Shown: positions 40,722-49,478, counted from the first letter of the stretch. The stretch is DNA of 64,000 nt from Eubacterium sp. 1001713B170207_170306_E7 (GCF_015547515.1 NZ_JADMVE010000003.1:186001-250000), one strand, 5' to 3'. Translations and numbers: made by a program. Notes: generated by a model from the letters alone, not told the origin.

Positions 40722-41378
40722 TTAACAGCTTAAGGCAAGTGCGTCAGGGTCTAAAAGAGTGATCTCCCCGCGGGAGAGACAGACCAGCCCCTCGGTTTGA
40801 AACTGATTGAGCAGCCGGGTCACCACCTCGCGGGCAGTTCCCAAATCTCTGGCCAGGGCATCGTGGGTCAGATGAAGGGTTTTACTCTTTTCCAGCCGGG
40901 AGTGCTCCAGAAGGGCGCAGGACAAGCGGTTTCGCATGCTGGAGAAAGCAAACTGGTTGAAGCGCTCCATGATAATGGAAAAATTATTGGCGACCATGCC
41001 AAGGGTAAAGTCCTTGACCGTAGGATTGGTGTCGCTGATGGCCTTAAAAACATCCTTTGGGATAATACAGCTTTCGGTATCCTCCTCATAGGCAATATCA
41101 ATATCAAAATTCAGATTGTGGATCATGCAGGCAGCGCTGAGAATACAGACCTCGCCCTCGACCAGACGGCATAATGTGATCTCATCGCCCTCAGGCGAGG
41201 TTATGAAAATGCGCGCACGCCCGGTTTGAAGAATATTGAGACCGACACAATTACCGCCATACTGATGGGTTACAGTCCCTTTTTTATAACGCTGGGTAAA
41301 TACACTGTCATGGATGGCGGCCTTTTCTGAATCGGTCAGAGCGTCCCAAAACGGAAGAAGGGTAATAGATTCAGACAT
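40722..41378 (-). CDS. Crp/Fnr-family transcription regulator
   Basis: The 218 residues form an N-terminal cyclic-nucleotide-binding-type beta barrel (VTHQYGGNCVGLNILQTGRAR) and a C-terminal winged helix-turn-helix (DALARDLGTAREVVTRLLNQF). Cysteines in the sensor half (GGNCVGL, LCRLVEGEVC, LSAACMIH) could bind a cluster or sense redox state, but they do not match the FNR spacing. The gene is divergent from an OsmC peroxidase-like gene, and a palindrome of Crp/Fnr form lies between the two. Regulation of that gene in response to redox or peroxide is a fair inference. Confidence 0.88.
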   Translation of the reverse strand: MSESITLLPFWDALTDSEKAAIHDSVFTQRYKKGTVTHQYGGNCVGLNILQTGRARIFITSPEGDEITLCRLVEGEVCILSAACMIHNLNFDIDIAYEEDTESCIIPKDVFKAISDTNPTVKDFTLGMVANNFSIIMERFNQFAFSSMRNRLSCALLEHSRLEKSKTLHLTHDALARDLGTAREVVTRLLNQFQTEGLVCLSRGEITLLDPDALALSC

Positions 41379-41451
41379 AATGAACCTCTAGTTTATTCAT
41401 TTGTTTATTCCATTATAGCAGTTTATTCTAAATTTAGCCATAAGGCCTCTT

Positions 41452-41470
41452 TCGGTGACTTTGTCACCGA
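41452..41470. promoter_or_regulatory. Crp/Fnr-type operator between the regulator and osmC
   Basis: TCGGTGAC (41452-41459) and GTCACCGA (41463-41470) pair perfectly around TTT. The palindrome centre is at 41461; the osmC -10 box is 41490-41495, so the predicted start at about 41502 puts the site at -41, the class II activator position. Confidence 0.7.
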
Positions 41471-41489
41471 CATGGGCAGCCTGGTGGAG

Positions 41490-41495
41490 TATAAT
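41490..41495 (+). promoter_or_regulatory. -10 box of the OsmC gene
   Basis: Perfect TATAAT; no -35 match, as expected where an activator is needed. Confidence 0.55.
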
Positions 41496-41520
41496 AATAA
41501 AAAAATGAGGAGGTTTTCAA

Positions 41521-41970
41521 ATGAATACAATATTTAAGGCAACGGCGAAAAAATTGCCGGAAGGTTTACAGGTCGAAACAACAGCGCGGAATTTTAAAAT
41601 TCTGCTGGATGAACCGGAAGACCTGGGCGGAACCAATAAGGGTTTAAATCCTGTGGAAGCAGTGTTGAGTGCTCTGGGCGCCTGCCAGACCATCTGCGCT
41701 TATGCTTTTGCGGGAGCCATGCACATTGATTTAAAGGATTTTTATGTCGAGCTGGAAGGCGACCTTGATCCCGATGGCTTTATGGGGCTGAACAAGGAAG
41801 TGAGAAACGGTTTTTCCGAAATCCGTTTTACTATGCATATGACAACCGACGCGTCACAGAAAAAAGCTGAAAAGCTGGCGGATTTCATCGAATCCCGATG
41901 TCCGGTAGGCGATTGTCTGGAAAATCCAGTAAAATTGGTAAGAACAGGTGTGGTGGTGCACCAGGGATAG
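41521..41970 (+). CDS. OsmC-family peroxide/thiol protein
   Basis: OsmC/Ohr proteins reduce organic peroxides using two cysteines. The 149 residues contain the first cysteine in ALGACQTICAYAFA near residue 58-62 and the second in ESRCPVGDC near 125. They match the general OsmC layout (NPVEAVLSALGAC), but the rest is not distinctive for Ohr or OsmC proper; a sulfur-transfer role is also possible. GAGGAGG lies eight bases upstream. It probably depends on the divergent Crp/Fnr regulator. Confidence 0.88.
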   Translation: MNTIFKATAKKLPEGLQVETTARNFKILLDEPEDLGGTNKGLNPVEAVLSALGACQTICAYAFAGAMHIDLKDFYVELEGDLDPDGFMGLNKEVRNGFSEIRFTMHMTTDASQKKAEKLADFIESRCPVGDCLENPVKLVRTGVVVHQG

Positions 41971-41971
41971 C

Positions 41972-41999
41972 AAAAAGCCAGCGGCCGCTGGCTTTTTTT
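41972..41999. terminator. Terminator after osmC
   Basis: A perfect palindrome at 41972-41997 with GC core GCCAGC/GCTGGC ends in T7. Confidence 0.9.
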
Positions 42000-42106
42000 A
42001 GTAAAAACAGGTCCGATTCGGTAAAAACAAACCATGATGGCAGCCGTTATTTTATAATAGAGATTACGTGTTTTCTATCTGCGGATCATTTTTTTTAAAA
42101 ATGTAT

Positions 42107-42134
42107 TTGCTTTTTATTTTCTTTATAGTATAAT
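42107..42134 (+). promoter_or_regulatory. Promoter of tRNA-Arg
   Basis: TTGCTT (42107-42112) and TATAAT (42129-42134) lie 16 bases apart, 15 bases before the tRNA. Confidence 0.6.
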
Positions 42135-42149
42135 AGACCAGTAGCAAAT

Positions 42150-42226
42150 GCGCCCGTAGCTCAGGTGGATAGAGCAATGGTCTCCGAAGCCATGTGCCGT
42201 TGGTTCGAATCCAATCGGGCGCACCA
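42150..42226 (+). tRNA. tRNA-Arg (anticodon CCG)
   Basis: The acceptor arms GCGCCCG and CGGGCGC pair fully. The D stem GCTC/GAGC, the anticodon stem ATGGT/GCCAT and the T arm TTGGTTCGAATCCAA all fold. The anticodon loop CTCCGAA gives CCG, reading CGG (Arg). The 3' CCA is encoded. It stands alone with a promoter and a terminator. Confidence 0.97.
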
Positions 42227-42243
42227 TATAAAATGTCTTTTTT

Positions 42244-42281
42244 AAAGTCTGGTCTCTCACTGAAAGAAACCAGGCTTTTTT
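42244..42281 (+). terminator. Terminator after tRNA-Arg
   Basis: AAAGTCTGGT (42244-42253) pairs with ACCAGGCTTT (42269-42278) with one wobble; T6 follows. Confidence 0.8.
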
Positions 42282-42387
42282 GTTATACTATGAATTTTAT
42301 GAATAGTCGGGCTGTATTTAAAGCTGGCTAATTTGTTTGTAATGGTATATAATCATTACAATATACTAAAATGAAAAGGGGAAAAGT

Positions 42388-43827
42388 ATGAAAAAGAAAA
42401 TTGGTGTTTTTTCGCTTGCCATCCTGCTTGTTTTATCGGTTACACTGGCAGGGTGCAGCGCTTCGCCGGCGACAAAGGTTAAGCTGAGTCCTGACGACCC
42501 GGTATCGCTTGAAGTATGGCACTACTACAACGGCCCGCAGAAAGAGGCCTTTGACGAAATGGTGGCAGAGTTTAATGATACGGTCGGCATGGAACAGGGT
42601 GTTACCGTCGAGGCTTTTAATAAGGGGAATGTTAATGAGCTGACCGACGCCGTGCTGGCATCTGCCAATAAAAAGGTGGGCGCGGATGAAGTGCCGGATA
42701 TTTTTGCCGGCTATGCAGATACGGCATACCAGGTCGACAAGCTTGGACTGGTCGCTTCACTGGATGCCTATCTGACTAAAAAGGAAATCGAGGAGTATAT
42801 CCCGAGCTATATTGAAGAAGGCCGTTTTGACAGTGAGGAAAATTTAAAAATATTCCCGTTTGCCAAATCCATGGAAGTGATGATGATCAACAAAACAGAC
42901 TGGGATAAGTTTGCTTCTGCCACAGGCGCTTCACTGGACAGCTTAAATACCATTGAGGGCCTGACGGAAACCGCCCAGAAATATTATGAATGGTCCGGCG
43001 GCAAGGCCTTTTTCAACCGTGACGCCATGGCCAACTATATGATCATCGGCTCTAAACAGCTGGGTGTTGAAGTTTTCCAGGTTAAAAACGGCGCGGTGAC
43101 CTTCAATCTTGACAAGGATGTCATGCGTAAGCTTTGGGACAACTATTATGTACCTTTCATTAATGGATATTTTGCCTCCTATGGCCGTTTTGCCTCTGAT
43201 GATGCCAAGACAGGGGATATTATTGCGCTGGTAGGCTCGTCCTCGGGCGCGACCTATTATCCTTCCAAGGTAACCGTCAGCGATACGGAGAGCTATCCGA
43301 TCGAAACGGTGGTGATGGCAGCGCCGGAATTTAAGGACGGCGAAAAGGTAGCGGTTCAGCAGGGCGCAGGTATGGTCGTGGTGAAATCGGATGAACGCAA
43401 GGAGTACGCCGCGACGGTTTTCCTGAAATGGCTGACCGACGCGAAACGAAACATTGACTTTTCAATCACCTCGGGCTATCTGCCTGTAAAGAAAGAGGCT
43501 AACACCAGCGAAATGCTTGAGACCGCCATGGCAGAGGCCGGCGAAAGCGCCATCTCCAATAACTTGGCCAAAACACTTCCGGTGGCTGTGGATATTACCA
43601 ACAATAACGAGCTCTATACCAACAAGGCCTTTGAGGGCGGTACAGATGCCCGTAATGTTCTGGAAGCCTCGATGAAAAAGAAAGCCGCGGCAGATGCGGA
43701 AGCCGTTAAGGCCGCCGTTGCCGCTGGTACGTCTAAAGAAGCGGCTGTCGCCGCCTACAATACCGACGAAAATTTCAACCAATGGTATGAAAGCCTGAAA
43801 AAGGAACTGGAAGAAACTCAAAAATAA
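42388..43827 (+). CDS. Extracellular solute-binding lipoprotein next to a c-di-GMP receptor
   Basis: A type II signal peptide ends at LAGC (Cys 23), so the mature protein is a membrane-anchored lipoprotein. The 479 residues match the SBP_bac_1 family that binds sugars or other small solutes for ABC importers (SLEVWHYYNGPQKEAFDEMVAEFN, EGLTETAQKYYEWSGGKAFF). No permease or ATPase gene follows; instead the next gene, 18 bases on, is a sensor with a Cache domain and GGDEF-EAL output. A transport-free, signalling role for the binding protein is therefore likely, as in NspS of Vibrio. The ligand is unknown. Confidence 0.85.
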   Translation: MKKKIGVFSLAILLVLSVTLAGCSASPATKVKLSPDDPVSLEVWHYYNGPQKEAFDEMVAEFNDTVGMEQGVTVEAFNKGNVNELTDAVLASANKKVGADEVPDIFAGYADTAYQVDKLGLVASLDAYLTKKEIEEYIPSYIEEGRFDSEENLKIFPFAKSMEVMMINKTDWDKFASATGASLDSLNTIEGLTETAQKYYEWSGGKAFFNRDAMANYMIIGSKQLGVEVFQVKNGAVTFNLDKDVMRKLWDNYYVPFINGYFASYGRFASDDAKTGDIIALVGSSSGATYYPSKVTVSDTESYPIETVVMAAPEFKDGEKVAVQQGAGMVVVKSDERKEYAATVFLKWLTDAKRNIDFSITSGYLPVKKEANTSEMLETAMAEAGESAISNNLAKTLPVAVDITNNNELYTNKAFEGGTDARNVLEASMKKKAAADAEAVKAAVAAGTSKEAAVAAYNTDENFNQWYESLKKELEETQK

Positions 43828-43845
43828 TGCTCAACGAGGTGTTCG

Positions 43846-46800
43846 ATGGCAAAACACAAATTTTTGGATTGGGGTAACCGGTCCATTATCCGAAAACTTT
43901 TCACTCCGATGATCATCGTCATGGTGATACAGGCCATTTTGTTTTCCATGGTCATCCTGTGGGGTGGAACAATTGAACAATTAAATAATAATGCCTTGGA
44001 TATCCTCAATGAAAGAGTCATTAACCGAAAAAATTATCTTGAAAATGAGATGATTCAACGCTGGTCCAATGTGGATGAGTCTGTTAAGAGCATCAACAGC
44101 ACTGTCGGCAGAGTACTGGCGGAAAAAAACGCCTCGGTGCAGGATATCGGCACAAACCCGGCATTGCCCGAGGCCATTGTTTCTTCCAATACACAGAACC
44201 TGATTTACCTGATCCGGAAGAATTTTGTGACAGGTGCCTTTATCGTTTTGACAGGCAACGACACAAACTATGAGCTGGAGCCCGGGCAGTCTGTGCAGAA
44301 AACATCCCTCTACATCCGTGACGCGGATCCGGGGAGCGATGTTGTGGACAACTCAGACCTTTCCCTGGAGCGGGCGCCGGTCGCTGTTACAAAGGCCACG
44401 AACGTGACCATGGCAACCGGATGGGCCCCGCTGTTAAGCTTTACGGGGGATGAACCGGATGCGTCGGCGTTTTATTACAAGCCGCTCAAGGCCGCGTCGG
44501 AAAACCCTGAACTGGCCTATTCGGATCTGGCTTACTGGAGCAGTCCTTTTAACCTGAATTCTGAGGAAAGCGGCGTGATTACCTATTCGGTACCGCTGAG
44601 AACAGAGGACGGAACCCTTTACGGGGTTATGGGCGTTGAAGTTTCAACGGATTATCTTCAGAAGATTCTTCCGAACACAGAGCTTGACGCCAACAAAAAC
44701 GCTTCCTATCTGCTGGCGATGGATTCCAATAATGACGAAAGCTTTCAAAATGTGGTAACCACCGGAACGGCCTATAAACGGCTTGCCGGAAATGCGGATC
44801 ATACCACCTTTGAATCGGAGCCATATTATAAAAGCATCTATTCCATCAAAAAGAATGAGCGAATTACAGAGGACGCCCTCGGCGCGGTTCAGTACCTGAA
44901 TCTGTACAATAGCAACACGCCTTTTTCGGGCGACAAATGGGCGCTTGTCGGCGTGACCACCAACAAGAACCTGTTTGCTTTTTCGGATATGGTTATCCGG
45001 ATGGTAATGATCGCTCTGGTTATTTCGCTGGCCATCGGCCTGATCGGCATTCTGGTAGCTGGAATCCATTTTACCAGGCCCATTACAACGCTGGTGCAGC
45101 AGGTTAAAAAAAGCAATCCGAGGATGCCGGTAAACCTCAATAAAACGAACATCACCGAGATTGATGAGCTGGCCGGCGCCGTCGAAACCCTGAGCCAGGA
45201 TGTGGCCAGCTCCGCCTCGAAGCTTTCACGCATTATCGCCATTGCGGGGATACCAATTGCGGCTTTTGAAATCAATAAGGTGACGGATGAGGTCTACTGC
45301 ACCGACAGCTTTTTCAAGATGCTGAATCTGGCGCAGGTGGAAAAGACCGTAGACAGCCTGAATAAAAAGAGCTTTAAAGAGATTATGCACGGCCTTAAGA
45401 TTCTGAGTCAGGATTTTGATGCCCAGACCAATGTGTCGGTTATTGAGATTATGGACCGGAACAAGCAGAGCAGGTGGATTGAGGTCAAGCTGGTTGAGGA
45501 TGACATCAATATTCTCGGGGTTATCCGGGATGTTACCATCGAGACACAGGAACGATTAAAAATCGAGCATGAACGCGACTACGATATTTTGACCAACCTG
45601 TTGAACCGGAGGGCCTTCTACGCCGCGCTGAACGAGTGCTTTGCAGCGCCAGAGACGCTTAAAACTGCGGCGGTTCTCATGCTTGACCTGGACAATCTGA
45701 AATACATCAACGATACCTATGGTCATGATTTTGGGGATGAATACATACGAAGCACAGCCAATGTGCTCAAGCAGTTTGCGTCTCCCAACGCGATTTTTGC
45801 ACGAATATCCGGCGACGAATTTTATGCTTTGATCTACGGCTACGACAATAAGGATCAGATCCGCCCGATTATTTCACAGATCCGGCAGAGGCTTTTGCAC
45901 ACGGCCTTCCCGCTGCTGAATGATCCGGACCTTAAGATCCGGGCCTCGGGCGGCGTGGCCTGGTATCCGGACGATTCACCGTCCTACGAGGTGCTTTTAA
46001 AATATGCCGATTTTGCCATGTATCAGATTAAGAATTCGGTCAAGGGCGAGTTTTGCGAGTTCGATTCAAAGAGCTACAGCGAGAATGCCTATCTTCTTGA
46101 AAATAAGGAGGAACTGAATAAATTCATTGACGGTAATCTGGTGGACTACCATTTCCAGCCGATTGTGGATATACGCGATGGGCAGATTATCGGCTATGAG
46201 GCACTTATGCGGTCCAGACTCTCAACGCTGAAGACGCCTATGGAAATTCTGGCCCTGGCCAAATCCCAGTCCAAGCTTCATCAGATCGAGTGGCTGACCT
46301 GGTTTAACAGCCTGAAAGCCCTCAAGGCGAATCAGGAGGCCTTTGGCGGCGCGCGGATGTTTATCAACTCCATTTCAAACCAGCTGCTGTCCAGTGATGA
46401 AATGGAAAGGCTGGAGCAGCTTTATCAGCCCCTTCTGGGCCAGATTGTCGTTGAGTTGACAGAGGAGGAGCGCACAAATGAAACCTTTACGCGCAAAAAA
46501 CAGCGCTATATCAGAAACTGGGGAGCCGGCCTGGCCCTGGATGACTTTGGGACAGGCTATAACAGCGACGCGAGCCTGCTCTTTATAACACCGGATTATG
46601 TTAAAATTGATATGTCGATTGTCCAGAATATAGATAAGGATGTTAACCGGCAAAAGCTTCTGCGGAACCTGGTAACCTATTTCAAAGAAAGAAAAATCAA
46701 GGTCATTGCCGAAGGCGTAGAGACCGCCAGCGAGTTGCACGAGCTCATCCGTTTTGGCGTGGATTATGTCCAGGGCTACTATCTTGGCAGGCCGGATATA

Positions 46801-46875
46801 CACCCGCAGCGGCTGACAGAGGAACAGGTTGCAGAGATTTTACACCTGAACGAGCAAGTCAGAAATGAAGCATAA
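43846..46875 (+). CDS. Cache-HAMP-PAS-GGDEF-EAL c-di-GMP sensor
   Basis: The 1009-residue protein has a transmembrane helix at about 20-40, an extracytoplasmic Cache-like domain (about 45-375), a second helix (about 380-405), a HAMP-like linker, a PAS-like region (about 460-570), then GGDEF (about 580-745) and EAL (about 755-1000). The GGDEF active site reads SGDEF, with the conserved MLDLDNLKYINDTYGH. The EAL domain has EALMR, the INSISNQ Asn, ELTEEE, LDDFGTGY, VKIDMS and AEGVET, so it looks active as a phosphodiesterase. SGDEF may be active or may only bind GTP. The solute-binding lipoprotein upstream probably gives it its signal. Confidence 0.9.
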   Translation: MAKHKFLDWGNRSIIRKLFTPMIIVMVIQAILFSMVILWGGTIEQLNNNALDILNERVINRKNYLENEMIQRWSNVDESVKSINSTVGRVLAEKNASVQDIGTNPALPEAIVSSNTQNLIYLIRKNFVTGAFIVLTGNDTNYELEPGQSVQKTSLYIRDADPGSDVVDNSDLSLERAPVAVTKATNVTMATGWAPLLSFTGDEPDASAFYYKPLKAASENPELAYSDLAYWSSPFNLNSEESGVITYSVPLRTEDGTLYGVMGVEVSTDYLQKILPNTELDANKNASYLLAMDSNNDESFQNVVTTGTAYKRLAGNADHTTFESEPYYKSIYSIKKNERITEDALGAVQYLNLYNSNTPFSGDKWALVGVTTNKNLFAFSDMVIRMVMIALVISLAIGLIGILVAGIHFTRPITTLVQQVKKSNPRMPVNLNKTNITEIDELAGAVETLSQDVASSASKLSRIIAIAGIPIAAFEINKVTDEVYCTDSFFKMLNLAQVEKTVDSLNKKSFKEIMHGLKILSQDFDAQTNVSVIEIMDRNKQSRWIEVKLVEDDINILGVIRDVTIETQERLKIEHERDYDILTNLLNRRAFYAALNECFAAPETLKTAAVLMLDLDNLKYINDTYGHDFGDEYIRSTANVLKQFASPNAIFARISGDEFYALIYGYDNKDQIRPIISQIRQRLLHTAFPLLNDPDLKIRASGGVAWYPDDSPSYEVLLKYADFAMYQIKNSVKGEFCEFDSKSYSENAYLLENKEELNKFIDGNLVDYHFQPIVDIRDGQIIGYEALMRSRLSTLKTPMEILALAKSQSKLHQIEWLTWFNSLKALKANQEAFGGARMFINSISNQLLSSDEMERLEQLYQPLLGQIVVELTEEERTNETFTRKKQRYIRNWGAGLALDDFGTGYNSDASLLFITPDYVKIDMSIVQNIDKDVNRQKLLRNLVTYFKERKIKVIAEGVETASELHELIRFGVDYVQGYYLGRPDIHPQRLTEEQVAEILHLNEQVRNEA

Positions 46876-46879
46876 AAAG

Positions 46880-46909
46880 AAAACCCGGAAAGGCTATCCG
46901 GGTTTTTTT
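46880..46909. terminator. Bidirectional terminator
   Basis: AAAACCCGGA (46880-46889) pairs with TCCGGGTTTT (46897-46906), with flanking A- and T-runs; the convergent HTH gene ends within the tail. Confidence 0.88.
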
Positions 46910-47150
46910 AATGGTTGCAGTAATTATAAACGGAACCGACGCTCAGGCCAAAGTTTTCCGCGATTTCGGCATAGGTACAGCCCTTTGCGCGGTAGTGCTT
47001 AATCTGTTCAATATCCTTGCTGTTCAGCTTGCGCTTTCTGCCGGCGCCGCGGCTGTTCTGAGCCTCAAGCTGAGCCTCGAGCTGTGAAATATAGTCTTTT
47101 TTTGTCTGGAGCTGTTCCTCCAGCAGCCGGATTTGTTCGTATGGGTCCAT
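46908..47150 (-). CDS. Small coiled-coil/HTH DNA-binding protein
   Basis: The start is placed at 47150 (MDPYEQIRLLEEQLQTKK), eight bases after AAGGAG. About 40 residues of coiled coil (QIRLLEEQLQTKK, ISQLEAQLEAQ) are followed by GRKRKLNSKD and a resolvase-like helix-turn-helix (CTYAEIAENFGLSVGSVYNY) of about 40 residues. There is no catalytic domain, so it is a stand-alone regulator and not a recombinase. A near-perfect inverted repeat around its promoter suggests it binds there. It lies between two c-di-GMP genes and may control one or both. Confidence 0.72.
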   Translation of the reverse strand: MDPYEQIRLLEEQLQTKKDYISQLEAQLEAQNSRGAGRKRKLNSKDIEQIKHYRAKGCTYAEIAENFGLSVGSVYNYCNH

Positions 47151-47161
47151 GAGAATGACTC

Positions 47162-47232
47162 CTTTCAAAAATTAATTTATGAATATATTATACCGGATAT
47201 TCCTTAAAATTTCAATAATTAATTTTTGAAAG
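47162..47232. promoter_or_regulatory. Promoter of the small HTH gene inside an inverted repeat
   Basis: The 22-base arms at 47162-47183 and 47211-47232 are inverted copies with two mismatches. Between and partly over them lies a minus-strand promoter: TTGAAA at 47210-47215 and TATAAT at 47187-47192, 17 bases apart. The left arm covers the predicted start and binding site. Confidence 0.6.
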
Positions 47233-47325
47233 AGCAGATATTTGTGGAAAGCTTTTCTTTTCACTTTAAAAAATGCCTGAAATAGTATAAAATAGAGATA
47301 ATAGGAATGAAAGAGAGAAAATGTT

Positions 47326-49401
47326 TTGAGAAAATTTCTGAGCGGCAGCATCGAAAAATTATTCAGCAAGCTTGAGGAAAACCGCATACTGACAGCCATA
47401 CGTGACGGTATGATCCTGGCCATTCCCTGGATCATGGCCGGGTCCTTTGCGCTGCTGCTTAAGAGCCTGCCGATTCCGGCTTACAAGGTTTTTTTAGAGA
47501 CTTTTCTGAATGGTTTTTTCTTGAACATGCTCCTGTTGATCAACGATGCGACCCTAGGGATTATCGCACTGATTTTGCTGCTGACGATCAGCCTTAGCTT
47601 TGAAAAGCAGACCGACACGGAAAATCTGGGACTCTTGCCGTTGATCAGCCTCTGTGCCTACATTGCCTTTGCCTACAATATTGAAACCGGATTTACCTTT
47701 GAGATCTTTCAGAGCACCTGGCTTTTTAACGCCGTGGTGGTCTCGATTGCGACCTGTCTGTTATATGATAAGCTGTCAAGCCTGTTTTCAAACGCCTTTA
47801 AATCTTATTCGGAGGGGGCAGATAATCATTTTAACCAGGTGCTGGCAGCACTGGTGCCGGGCACATTGATTATTTTTCTGTTTGCCCTTTTAAACAATAT
47901 GATGGTGATGGTTTTTGGCGTCCCCAATTTTCAGCTGGTGGTGTCCGATTACCTCTTTAATATCTTTCAGCATTTTGGGCGGGGACTGGGCAGCGCGCTT
48001 TTCTTTGTGTTTATTATGCATTTTATGTGGTTTTTCGGCGTGCACGGCGCCAATATGCTGGACGATGTCGCCAAGACCTTTTTCAGCCAGGGACCGTGGA
48101 TTGCGACCAAGACCTTTTTTGATACCTTTATCTTTTTTGGCGGCTGCGGGGCGCTGCTGTGCCTGGTGGTGGCCATCTTTATTGGCGAACGGCGGAAAAG
48201 CGTAAGGGAGCTCTCCGCCATCGCGACCTTTCCTGTCCTGTTTAACATGAATGAGCTGATCCTCTTTGGCATACCGGTGGTTTTTAACCCCATTTATTTT
48301 GTGCCTTTTATCGTCACGCCGCTGGTACTGACGCTTATCAGCTACGGGGCTTTCTATTTTGGCCTTGTACCGATGATTACCAGCACCGTGGAGTGGACAA
48401 GCCCGATTTTTCTGAGCGGCTACGCGGCCACGGGCTCCATTGCCGGGAGCCTGCTCCAGCTCGTCAATCTGGCAGTGGGCATTGGAATTTACCTGCCCTT
48501 TGTGTATCTGTCCCAAAAGCAGCAGCTTAAAACCCTGACGCGCCAGATTGACGAGCTCAGCGATGTGGTTAAAAGGGCTGAGGAGAGCGGTGAGCAGCCG
48601 GTTCTGCTCAGCCGCGGCGGACGGCTTTCAACCGTGGCAAAGGGCCTTGTCAGCGAATTGCGGCGCGATATCCGAAGCCGCAGCATCAATCTTTACTACC
48701 AGCCCCAGGTCAATGCAGAGGGCCGGGTGATTGGGGCAGAGGCCCTGTTGAGGTGGAAGCACCCTGTGGCCGGCTTCCTCTATCCGCCGCTGGTCATCGC
48801 GCTGGCCGAGGAGGCGGGTCTTCTGGAGGAGCTCGGCCGGATCATTACCGAAACGGCCTGTGACGATTTGGAGGGGCTTCAGCCCTGGATTGACGACCGG
48901 TTTATGATTTCTGTCAACCTGACGGCAAGCCAGCTTGAAAATCCAAAGATTCCTGAGCAGATGAGGGAGTTGCTGGACCGCCATAGCTTCAGGCCCAGCC
49001 AGCTGGGGCTTGAGCTGACCGAACAGATGGCATTGTCCAGCTCTCAGGCTATGACAAACCGTTTGATGGCACTTCATGAAATGGGCATGCCGCTGATTAT
49101 GGATGATTTTGGCATGGGGCACAGCTCGCTCATGTACCTGCAGAATAACCAGTTTGACATTGTCAAGCTCGACGGCTCCCTTGTCAAGCAGCTGATGAGC
49201 AATAAACGCAGCAGCGACATTATCTCCTCGATTATCTACCTGTCCCATTCCCTCAAATTTGAGGTGCTGGCCGAGTTCGTGGAGACAGCTGAACAGCGTG
49301 ACGCGCTGCTGGAGCTGGGGTGCAGGAATTATCAGGGCTATCTGTACAGCCCGGCAATCCCCATTGATGCGCTGAGGCTTTTTATACAGAAAATAGACTG
49401 A
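47326..49401 (+). CDS. PTS EIIC-like membrane domain fused to EAL
   Basis: The first 390 residues resemble the membrane permease domain EIIC of lactose/cellobiose-type PTS systems (WFFGVHGANMLDD, then NMNELILFGIPVVFNP), with about ten hydrophobic segments. The C-terminal part (about 445-690) is an EAL domain with GAEALLRW, SVNLTASQL, ELTEQM, DDFGMGHSS and VKLDGS; AEFVET replaces the common AEGVET. The phosphodiesterase residues are intact. There is no GGDEF and no EIIA or EIIB domain. The likely role is to link sugar transport or sugar binding at the membrane to c-di-GMP breakdown. The start is TTG with GAGAG upstream. Confidence 0.88.
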   Translation: MRKFLSGSIEKLFSKLEENRILTAIRDGMILAIPWIMAGSFALLLKSLPIPAYKVFLETFLNGFFLNMLLLINDATLGIIALILLLTISLSFEKQTDTENLGLLPLISLCAYIAFAYNIETGFTFEIFQSTWLFNAVVVSIATCLLYDKLSSLFSNAFKSYSEGADNHFNQVLAALVPGTLIIFLFALLNNMMVMVFGVPNFQLVVSDYLFNIFQHFGRGLGSALFFVFIMHFMWFFGVHGANMLDDVAKTFFSQGPWIATKTFFDTFIFFGGCGALLCLVVAIFIGERRKSVRELSAIATFPVLFNMNELILFGIPVVFNPIYFVPFIVTPLVLTLISYGAFYFGLVPMITSTVEWTSPIFLSGYAATGSIAGSLLQLVNLAVGIGIYLPFVYLSQKQQLKTLTRQIDELSDVVKRAEESGEQPVLLSRGGRLSTVAKGLVSELRRDIRSRSINLYYQPQVNAEGRVIGAEALLRWKHPVAGFLYPPLVIALAEEAGLLEELGRIITETACDDLEGLQPWIDDRFMISVNLTASQLENPKIPEQMRELLDRHSFRPSQLGLELTEQMALSSSQAMTNRLMALHEMGMPLIMDDFGMGHSSLMYLQNNQFDIVKLDGSLVKQLMSNKRSSDIISSIIYLSHSLKFEVLAEFVETAEQRDALLELGCRNYQGYLYSPAIPIDALRLFIQKID

Positions 49402-49407
49402 AATAAC

Positions 49408-49436
49408 GCCGGTAACCAGGGGGTTACCGGCATTTT
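49408..49436 (+). terminator. Terminator after the EIIC-EAL gene
   Basis: GCCGGTAACC (49408-49417) pairs with GGTTACCGGC (49422-49431) followed by ATTTT. Confidence 0.8.
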
Positions 49437-49478
49437 AAAATGGGTACAATTGTTGTAACAGCAAGGGAGAAATGATCA

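Noticed and set aside
43846-46875. SGDEF considered a dead GGDEF domain
   Set aside because: Ser in the first position occurs in active cyclases, and the metal-binding Asp and the rest of the site are present; activity cannot be ruled out.
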